Origin: Nitrosopumilales archaeon CG15_BIG_FIL_POST_REV_8_21_14_020_37_12
GTDB taxonomy: Archaea; Thermoproteota; Nitrososphaeria; Nitrososphaerales; Nitrosopumilaceae
NCBI GenBank assembly: GCA_002781805.1
Contig: PFFZ01000037.1
Coordinates: forward strand, 1-7,080
Length of the DNA: 7,080 bases
Direction: 5' to 3'
A program made the translations under genes and the position numbers. Of this stretch, positions 1-4,705 are shown in pieces. Each line of letters begins with the position of its first letter. The first letter of the stretch is position 1. The notes under the pieces were generated by a model that did no database searches, was not told the DNA's origin, and saw nothing but the letters and a program-made list of their open reading frames with translations.

Positions 1-656
1 AGCGTCATGTGGTGGAGCAATGCCAGTATGTATCCAGGTTCTGACGGGGAGATTGACGGTGTTGCTCTTGCAGGAAAAATCTGGTATGCAAATGAAAACA
101 GAAAAATCATAAGCATCCCAATCCACCATACTGGAAAACTAGAGCTGATGATTGCAAAGCTTGATGTTATTCTGTCAATGGCAGAGCCTGCCCTGTTGCT
201 AGAAATCGCACCAAGAAAAATTCCAATGACTGAAATTATGATTGTCGCAGTTGTAAACAAAAGAATGGTTCTTGGCAGTTTCTCTAAAATTATCTCACGT
301 ACATCTGACGATCCTGAATCGCTAGTAAGAAATGTCGCATGACCAAAGTCCAAAATCAATATCTTGTACATTGTAAACCCGATTCTTTGAGGCGAATACC
401 ATGGTTCTTCTAGGCCTAGCAGTTTCATCCTCTGCTTAATTTGATCATCAACAAACGCTTCAAACTCTTCAACATTTGAGAAACTCTTGGCAATGTCTTG
501 GTTTTCTGTTATTTCTGAACGAACCTGAAAACTAACCCCTTGCTTTAGGATTGTATCCATGTTGGAACCCACTAGAATTATTGTAAGGAGCAAAGTTACC
601 ATCAAAACTCCAAACATTGTGGCCACTCTGGTGGCAACGTACCTCTTTAATCCCAA
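1..656 (-). CDS. ABC transporter permease, DppB/OppB family (N-terminal part; runs off the window)
   Basis: Membrane-spanning subunit of a binding-protein-dependent ABC importer of the peptide/nickel class (BPD_transp_1 fold). I translated the minus strand by hand: 218 codons with no stop reach the window edge. After a short basic N-terminus (MGLKRYVATR) comes a first membrane helix at about residues 12-30, a long hydrophilic loop (about 31-95), the family-typical 'LDFGHATF' stretch (about 102-109), then helices at about 128-150 and 166-190, with the family hallmarks GSAIDR (157-162) and SSSFPVWWIG (171-180). The usual length is about 310-350 aa, so roughly a third, including the EAA loop that contacts the ATPase, lies outside. 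The start is a TTG at 656: the frame has a stop at about 690 and no ATG before 617, and starting at 617 would remove the conserved KRYVATRV segment. A TATA box lies 25 bases upstream, which suits leaderless transcription from this TTG. The substrate cannot be told from this fragment. Confidence 0.88.
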   Translation of the reverse strand, partial: MGLKRYVATRVATMFGVLMVTLLLTIILVGSNMDTILKQGVSFQVRSEITENQDIAKSFSNVEEFEAFVDDQIKQRMKLLGLEEPWYSPQRIGFTMYKILILDFGHATFLTSDSGSSDVREIILEKLPRTILLFTTATIIISVIGIFLGAISSNRAGSAIDRITSSFAIISSSFPVWWIGMLMIFLFSFAYQIFPARATPSISPSEPGYILALLHHMT

Positions 657-677
657 TATTTGGACTAGGCGGGGCAG

Positions 678-684
678 TTTATAA
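678..684 (-). promoter_or_regulatory. TATA box of the permease gene
   Basis: Reads TTATAAA on the minus strand, centred at 681, exactly 25 bases before the TTG start at 656. That spacing is standard for archaeal TATA-to-start-site distance, so the transcript should begin at or next to the start codon (leaderless). It is also the main support for choosing the TTG. Confidence 0.6.
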
Positions 685-710
685 TAATTCTAATCTCAAG
701 CTATTTGTAC

Positions 711-737
711 ACACAAGAATCCCTGCATGTCTTGTGT
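711..737. repeat. Perfect 8-bp inverted repeat in the intergenic promoter region
   Basis: ACACAAGA (711-718) and TCTTGTGT (730-737) are exact reverse complements separated by 11 bases. The element lies just upstream of the permease TATA box and about 95 bases upstream of the TATA box of the plus-strand operon. It could be a binding site for a dimeric regulator or a small hairpin. The function is inferred only from symmetry and position. Confidence 0.4.
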
Positions 738-830
738 TGTTGCTATGCCTTTGTCCTCTTGATGTTGGATCTGACTCTGTTGACTGATTAAAAATCCTGA
801 AAAATTTTAAAACATTTCACATGTATCTGA

Positions 831-840
831 ATTTTTAAAT
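831..840 (+). promoter_or_regulatory. TATA box of the two-gene operon at 871
   Basis: The sequence ATTTTTAAAT is centred at about 836. A start site about 25 bases downstream would fall at about 861, which is itself an ATG in a different frame from the gene at 871 (see the minicistron entry). The gene would then have a leader of only about 10 bases. Confidence 0.5.
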
Positions 841-860
841 TCTAATTTACTTGCCTTGGT

Positions 861-878
861 ATGACCAAACATGGGTAA
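861..878 (+). other. Possible five-codon leader minicistron overlapping the next start
   Basis: ATG ACC AAA CAT GGG TAA encodes MTKHG and then stops. Its ATG lies where the TATA box at 831-840 predicts the transcript to begin, so a leaderless ribosome could start here. The stop overlaps the first codons of the 101-aa gene, whose ATG (871-873) is in the +1 frame relative to it. Its stop is 5 bases past that ATG, so it could reduce or re-route initiation. It may equally be a chance ATG, or the mark of a small indel that moved an older start out of frame. Translation is not shown. Confidence 0.25.
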
Positions 879-1176
879 AAAACAATCTCAGTTCAACCCT
901 GATAAACTGGCTCTCACAAAAGAGCAAATTCTTGATTTTTGTGATCGTGTGATTGAGAAATGGAACAAGAATCCTTCAAAGAATGCTAAAAATATTTTTG
1001 CCATGAATGCAGTAAAGACAAGTGTTCTGTGGACGGATGATGAATCTCTCAAAGCAATATGGGGTGAAATCCTGACTTGGACATTTGAGCTGTTTTATGA
1101 GAATGCATTGGCTCAAGGCCAAAATGAAAACAGTGATTGGTCAAATGTCATGAAAAAATTAAAAAATAAAAAATGA
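871..1176 (+). CDS. Hypothetical 101-aa helical protein, first gene of the operon with the SWIM protein
   Basis: I do not recognise this family. The protein is soluble, with no signal peptide or membrane segment, and is probably all-helical: a basic N-terminus (MGKKQSQ), a helix around LTKEQILDFCDRVIEKW (15-31), a Trp-rich central part (W54, W64, W70) with alternating acidic and aromatic residues (ESLKAIWGEILTWTFELF, 58-75), and a Lys-rich tail (KKLKNKK, 95-101). It could bind nucleic acid or a partner protein, but no motif proves that. The start at 871 is the only ATG before residue 45, and an in-frame stop lies at 862. Its TGA overlaps the ATG of the next gene (ATGA), so the two are almost certainly co-transcribed and translationally coupled. 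The partner's SWIM zinc finger is the only clue to its role. Confidence 0.75.
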   Translation: MGKKQSQFNPDKLALTKEQILDFCDRVIEKWNKNPSKNAKNIFAMNAVKTSVLWTDDESLKAIWGEILTWTFELFYENALAQGQNENSDWSNVMKKLKNKK

Positions 1177-1436
1177 CTCTGTATATTGAGATGAGCGCAA
1201 GTACCATAAGAAAGGCAAAAAAACTAGTGGAGAGCGGCGGTGTTGTACAAATTGAAGATGATCTTTATCAGATAAAATCCTCGTCAGATCCTGAAAAGTC
1301 ATATTTTGTAACCTCTGACTCCTGTGAGTGTCCTGGCTTCAAGAATTTTTATAAATTTCATCACGGCAAGGGGCTAAAAGCTAATTGCTCTCATTTGGAG
1401 GCTGTTCGGATATTTCAAAATGAACAGAAAACATAG
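1173..1436 (+). CDS. Small SWIM zinc-finger protein (87 aa)
   Basis: The C-terminal half has the SWIM signature C-x-C-x(n)-C-x-H: C51 and C53 in 'SCECPGF', then C72 and H74 in 'NCSHLEAV', with 18 residues between the pairs. The preceding strand segment (VVQIEDDLYQIKSSS, about 24-38, and KSYFVTSDS, 42-50) matches the beta-rich lead-in typical of the domain. SWIM fingers bind zinc and mediate contacts with DNA or proteins; they occur in SNF2 ATPases, MuDR-type transposases and recombination mediators. Here the domain stands almost alone. The ATG at 1173 overlaps the previous stop by 4 bases; a second ATG at 1191 (Met7) is a possible alternative start. Coupling to the 101-aa gene suggests the two proteins work together, perhaps in one complex. 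Any functional link with the SNF2 ATPase 3.3 kb away is speculative. Confidence 0.82.
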   Translation: MTLYIEMSASTIRKAKKLVESGGVVQIEDDLYQIKSSSDPEKSYFVTSDSCECPGFKNFYKFHHGKGLKANCSHLEAVRIFQNEQKT

Positions 1437-1486
1437 ATGTGTAGTATGATCATTTTGCATTCTTGCTTCTGCCAAGTGTGCCATTC

Positions 1487-1523
1487 TCGACATGTTGGGG
1501 ATTTTAACAAGAAACATGTGCGA
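1487..1523. terminator. Imperfect hairpin between convergent genes
   Basis: TCGACATGT (1487-1495) can pair with ACATGTGCGA (1514-1523), giving 9 base pairs with one bulged G and an 18-base loop. It lies between two convergent genes (ends at 1436 and 1547). Archaeal termination depends mainly on T-rich tracts, so this may be a 3'-end structure rather than a true terminator. A short T-run follows on the plus strand (about 1544-1548). Confidence 0.25.
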
Positions 1524-1546
1524 TTGGAACATTCATTACTGTATTT

Positions 1547-2641
1547 TTAATCAACTTGATAAATTCCAGTAGAATTGACAAAGAATTCTATGTTTGTTCC
1601 GTTAATGTTTACAAAAATCTTTTTCCCGTCCACGCTTATCTTGATGTCGCTTTCATCTGTGCCTATCTGCGATGTCTCATTTTGATCTTCTGATTCCTGT
1701 GTTTCCTCCAGCGGGGTTTCATTCTGTTCTGCACTTGTGCTGTTTTCTATTGTTTCTGGCGTGTCTTTTTCAAAATTGTCCAGTGATTCCTTTGTGATTG
1801 TGATTTTTTCTATGAATGCTTGTCTTGCCTCCTCTTCACTTCCTCCATTTGCAAGAATTTGCTCTCTAGCCAGGTGGGCCTCTGCAAACAAATTCTTTGT
1901 AAAGTTTAGTTGGTTGACAATTGTGTCTCTTATTTCTGGATTCAGGTTTTTGATATAGTCGTCGTATTTGTACCCTGAAAATATGCCAATTTTTGGATCA
2001 AATTCCTCTATTGCCTTGTCTCTTAATTCCTTGGCAATTGCTTTTTGCTGTTCTATGAAAACCTGCTCGTTTTTCAACTTCTTACTGGCTTCTACTTCTT
2101 TGAGAAACTCCTGATGCAGTTTTTGGTAATGATTAAACAACATTGTTCCTATTGGATCTTTTGAAAAGTCACTTGCGTCTGACTCTAGATACTTTCTTGC
2201 TTCTGCAGTGGATAGTTTTTCTTCCAAAATGCTGGTTCTTGTCAAATCTCCTTTGACTTGGAACTGGGTTGTTGCAATGCCCGTTTTTCCATCAGATGTC
2301 TTTCCTACGATATTGACAATATACGTGCCGGGAACTCTGTTGGCGTCACTTAGAGTAGCCTTGAAATGGCCATTCTCATCCGTATTGGTAAAAACTGATT
2401 CCTGGCCCGACCTAATGTGTATCTGTACAAATCCTACCGGGCTTGACGCATGGTTTACGACCATTCCTGTGACTGTTGGTGCCTGTCCTGGATGGATTGT
2501 CCCATTTTCAATGTCTACGAGTATTATCAAGTCCCACAACTCTGCATTTGATGCTGGAATTATTGGAATTATGGCCAAAATTGTGATGATTCCTATGATT
2601 GCTGACTTTATGAACACGAATCCCACTTTTGATATTTGCAA
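1547..2641 (-). CDS. Secreted envelope protein with Ig-like domain and acidic, sequon-rich tail
   Basis: Exported protein of 364 aa. A signal peptide covers about residues 1-33, with a hydrophobic core (IKSAIIGIITILAIIPIIP) and a likely cut after SNA. An Ig-like or carboxypeptidase-regulatory-like beta domain follows (about 38-130), with 'TNTDENGHFKATL' and 'PGTYIVNIVG' as its recognisable strands. Residues about 135-290 are charged and helical, probably coiled coil in part. Residues about 290-332 are a low-complexity Glu/Thr/Asn/Gln stretch, and the end is a short beta segment (DIKISVDGKKIFVNINGTN). Seven N-x-S/T sequons (N46, N246, N300, N307, N321, N347, N356) fit an N-glycosylated surface protein. 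There is no C-terminal anchor, so it is either released or held by its N-terminus. The annotated start is TTG directly after a TAA; a GTG at codon 9 (2617) would give a tidier signal peptide. It is divergent from the PEFG gene, which has a similar domain. Confidence 0.8.
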   Translation of the reverse strand: MQISKVGFVFIKSAIIGIITILAIIPIIPASNAELWDLIILVDIENGTIHPGQAPTVTGMVVNHASSPVGFVQIHIRSGQESVFTNTDENGHFKATLSDANRVPGTYIVNIVGKTSDGKTGIATTQFQVKGDLTRTSILEEKLSTAEARKYLESDASDFSKDPIGTMLFNHYQKLHQEFLKEVEASKKLKNEQVFIEQQKAIAKELRDKAIEEFDPKIGIFSGYKYDDYIKNLNPEIRDTIVNQLNFTKNLFAEAHLAREQILANGGSEEEARQAFIEKITITKESLDNFEKDTPETIENSTSAEQNETPLEETQESEDQNETSQIGTDESDIKISVDGKKIFVNINGTNIEFFVNSTGIYQVD

Positions 2642-2679
2642 TTAAGACCCGAGATGAAGAAAAGTTTGCTTTCATTCAA

Positions 2680-2688
2680 TAATTTTAG
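2680..2688 (-). promoter_or_regulatory. Weak TATA-like box for the acidic secreted protein
   Basis: On the minus strand the sequence reads TCTAAAATT. It would place the transcript start near 2658, giving a short leader of about 17 bases before the TTG at 2641. It is weaker than the other TATA boxes here, and the start codon choice is uncertain too. Confidence 0.3.
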
Positions 2689-2731
2689 AGTAGTTTTTGC
2701 CATCTTGGCTGGATGATTTCTTACAAATCCC

Positions 2732-2738
2732 TAAATAA
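2732..2738 (+). promoter_or_regulatory. TATA box of the PEFG-CTERM gene
   Basis: TAAATAA, centred at 2735, lies 24 bases before the ATG at 2759. The spacing predicts a leaderless transcript and supports that start. Confidence 0.55.
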
Positions 2739-2758
2739 TATCCCTCGAATGATATGCA

Positions 2759-3667
2759 ATGAGGATGGCTGCTTTTGGACTGGTTGGAATATCTGCCATT
2801 TTATTTGTGTCTGTTTTTGGCTTGACTTCGTCATTTGCTCAAACTGACTCGTGTTTTAATTGCATCCAAATACTTCCACATAACATTGAACTTTATCAAG
2901 ACTTGTTTCCATTGATTATCTGGTCTGATTCTTACGTCTATGAACGTAATTCCATTGTCACAATTAATGGCCATCTGCGACCCGAAAATACAGTTTCTCC
3001 CGTCTTGATTGTCGTGACTAATCCCATCGGCAATGTAATTACAGTTGAGCAAATTTCCACTGGCAAAAATGGCCATTTCTCATTCACGTTGAATACTGGC
3101 AGTCCTCTTTGGAAACAGGATGGAGAATATGTCATAAAAGCTCAAAGCGGTGCTGACACTAGACAATTCAAGACAAAAATCACTCTGGTGACTTATGATG
3201 TTGGTGTCGCCAATAAATGCACTAGCCAAGACATTCCAATTATTGCAGATAATGGAGAGTCATACTGTTTGCCATTCAAATCCGAAAAAGGAACCGCTCT
3301 TAATGCCGATGGAACCTTGAGCATATCTGACAAAACTCTGGCACTGAAAATTCGCAGCCCAAACGCTGACTCGATAACGCTTGACATCCCAAGATATCTT
3401 TTAGATTCAAAGTCTTCATCAGGAAATGATTCTGATTTTGTTGTAATGTCTGGTGGAAAAATTGTTGAGTTTGAAAGATTGTCAAGCGATGCGGATTCAA
3501 GACAAATCAAAATCAACTATGATCCAACTAAAAGCCGCAGTTATCAGATTGTTGGCACTCACGTGGTTCCCGAGTTTGGCCCTGTAATGATGCTGGTTTT
3601 GTTTGGCTCAATCGGATTGATTCTGTTTTTTAACAGAACCTTTTCCAATAGATTTGTCAAGTTCTAA
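2759..3667 (+). CDS. PEFG-CTERM secreted surface protein (302 aa)
   Basis: Exported protein that is probably processed and anchored by an archaeosortase. A signal peptide covers residues 1-27 (hydrophobic core FGLVGISAILFVSVFGL, likely cut after SSFA). A close CxxC pair follows (C32, C35 in CFNC). An Ig-like beta domain (about 60-145) contains 'TGKNGHFSFTL' and 'DGEYVIKAQSG'; a second beta-rich region (about 150-265) holds C154 and C170. The tail is the classic tripartite sorting signal: VPEFGP (270-275), a hydrophobic helix (about 276-291) and a basic end (NRTFSNRFVKF). PEFG-CTERM signals are known from Thaumarchaeota, where a dedicated archaeosortase is thought to cleave them; no sortase gene is in this window. 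The Ig-like part resembles that of the divergent neighbour in order of strands, so the pair may act together at the cell surface. The function beyond that is unknown. Confidence 0.87.
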   Translation: MRMAAFGLVGISAILFVSVFGLTSSFAQTDSCFNCIQILPHNIELYQDLFPLIIWSDSYVYERNSIVTINGHLRPENTVSPVLIVVTNPIGNVITVEQISTGKNGHFSFTLNTGSPLWKQDGEYVIKAQSGADTRQFKTKITLVTYDVGVANKCTSQDIPIIADNGESYCLPFKSEKGTALNADGTLSISDKTLALKIRSPNADSITLDIPRYLLDSKSSSGNDSDFVVMSGGKIVEFERLSSDADSRQIKINYDPTKSRSYQIVGTHVVPEFGPVMMLVLFGSIGLILFFNRTFSNRFVKF

Positions 3668-3682
3668 CACTCATTCGGGTTC

Positions 3683-3689
3683 TTAAACC
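3683..3689 (+). promoter_or_regulatory. TATA-like box for the nuclease-fold gene
   Basis: TTAAACC within TTCTTAAACC, centred at about 3686, lies 29 bases before the ATG at 3715. It implies a leader of only a few bases. The match is weaker than the boxes at 678 and 2732. Confidence 0.35.
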
Positions 3690-3714
3690 ACTGAGCTGCT
3701 CTCTATTTGTACAC

Positions 3715-4374
3715 ATGGATTTAGAAAAATTCCGTCATGACGTTTATGAGGTCACAGACAGGCTATCTGAAAACCTCTCATCTGCCGACTTGCCTAAACT
3801 AAACTACGTCCGACAACAACTAATTGACATGTATAAAAAAAACTTGGTAAAAATCAACCATTCTGTCTTGGAATTGATATGCGCATCAAATCTCATTGCA
3901 CGCGGTTATGCCGTTGAAGTTGAAAAACAGGTCTCAGACATTCTGGTTTGTGACATTTTTGCAAAAAAAGGGGATGGCAATACCATAATTGAGATTGAAA
4001 CTGGGTTCACTCCGCCTGATCATGCCATGGATACAATTGACTACTATGCCGCTAGAATCATGAGTAAAATTGCACGATATAGCAAATTCTGCTCAAAATT
4101 CTCATTGGCTACTCCCGTTATTGGATTGGTTCCAATACCAAAACTCTTTCTCTTGCCGCCAAATGCACGACAAGAACCTGAAATAAGAAAGGTGCAAATG
4201 CTGTGTGATCGATACTACAAAAATCCGCCAATAGAATATGACGATATTTTAAACGCACATCTTCATTCTATCTATCTGATCAACATTGACAAGAATTTTG
4301 CAAAGGAGCTTGATCCTCAAGGGTATGTTGATCTGACTGGAAAACTACTTCAAAGAAGCGAAGTTGAGTATTAG
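3715..4374 (+). CDS. Conserved-looking protein with probable PD-(D/E)xK nuclease-like core (219 aa)
   Basis: I do not recognise a named family, but the centre has the order of elements of a PD-(D/E)xK nuclease fold: a helix with an acidic residue (E53 in SVLELICASNLIARGY), a strand with an Asp (D80 in ILVCDIFAKK), a Gly turn (KGDGN), a strand with two acidic residues spaced E-x-E (E93, E95 in TIIEIETGF), and then a long helix (about 104-122, DTIDYYAARIMSKIARYSK). The usual catalytic Lys is replaced in the ExK position by Glu95, so the protein may be a variant nuclease or an inactive relative. A helical N-terminus (1-45) precedes the core and a helical/beta C-terminus (150-219) follows. There is no signal peptide, so it acts in the cytoplasm. 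It lies upstream of the Cys/His mini-protein and the SNF2 ATPase on the same strand, but 52 and 331 bases away respectively, so probably not in one operon. Confidence 0.65.
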   Translation: MDLEKFRHDVYEVTDRLSENLSSADLPKLNYVRQQLIDMYKKNLVKINHSVLELICASNLIARGYAVEVEKQVSDILVCDIFAKKGDGNTIIEIETGFTPPDHAMDTIDYYAARIMSKIARYSKFCSKFSLATPVIGLVPIPKLFLLPPNARQEPEIRKVQMLCDRYYKNPPIEYDDILNAHLHSIYLINIDKNFAKELDPQGYVDLTGKLLQRSEVEY

Positions 4375-4426
4375 TTGCTAAAAAATAGACAAAATTCAAA
4401 TCTTTCTAGTTTGTACTACTTTTAGG

Positions 4427-4561
4427 ATGATTTGTGGCGCTTGTGAAACAAGAAAACACTACGAGTGTATTGACTGTTTAAACAACCATTCTACTCATCT
4501 GTGCAGCTGTGATTGCCATGATGAGAACACCGAACCTCATCCTGTAGGCAAAGCCCACTAG
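4427..4561 (+). CDS. Cys/His-rich zinc-binding mini-protein (44 aa)
   Basis: A short reading frame with strong protein-like character: seven Cys and six His in 44 residues. The arrangement is C3-x2-C6, then C14-x2-C17, then C26-x-C28-x-C30-H31, that is, two CxxC knuckles followed by a CxCxCH cluster. This is enough to hold one and possibly two zinc ions, in the manner of zinc-ribbon or treble-clef miniatures. The tail (DENTEPHPVGKAH) is polar. There is no signal peptide or membrane segment. Such regular spacing is unlikely in a random frame, so I regard it as a real gene missed by size cut-offs. It may have its own weak promoter (AT-rich stretch at about 4391-4403) or be read through from the gene ending at 4374. 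The function is unknown; a role in nucleic-acid or protein binding is inferred from the fold class alone. Confidence 0.6.
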   Translation: MICGACETRKHYECIDCLNNHSTHLCSCDCHDENTEPHPVGKAH

Positions 4562-4563
4562 GT

Positions 4564-4605
4564 GCATCCTATCCCTACTTACAGAAATGGGTCTATAGGT
4601 AATGC
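4564..4605 (+). other. Imperfect hairpin just after the Cys/His mini-protein
   Basis: GCAT-CCTAT-CCC (4564-4575) can pair with GGG-tct-ATAGG-ta-ATGC (4589-4605), giving 12 base pairs with a 3-base and a 2-base bulge on the right arm and a 13-base loop. It begins 2 bases after the stop at 4561. It may be a 3'-end structure or a small structured RNA; imperfect stems of this size also arise by chance. A T-rich patch (about 4611-4620) follows. Confidence 0.25.
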
Positions 4606-4705
4606 CATCGTTCTATTTTAACTATTATTAATTTTCGGCAATTTCTTGCATGATCGAGCAAAACATGAAGATTCATAAGGCAAAAAAACTTTCTATCGAC
4701 AATTT

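Noticed and set aside
7..342. Open plus-strand frame of 111 codons
   Set aside because: It lies antisense to the ABC permease, whose minus-strand frame has clear family motifs and membrane helices; it is a shadow.
701..713. 13-base sequence CTATTTGTACACA repeated at 3703-3715
   Set aside because: One repeat of this length is expected by chance in a 7-kb AT-rich window, and the two copies sit differently relative to their genes.
657..870. Search for a tRNA, small RNA or further gene in the intergenic region
   Set aside because: No cloverleaf arms or convincing coding frame; only promoter elements and the inverted repeat could be supported.
2208..2645. Plus-strand frame of 145 codons
   Set aside because: Antisense to the signal peptide and Ig-like domain of the minus-strand secreted protein; no protein-like features of its own.
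3193..3516. Minus-strand frames inside the PEFG-CTERM gene
   Set aside because: Shadows; Ser/Leu-rich translation typical of antisense reading, no start context.
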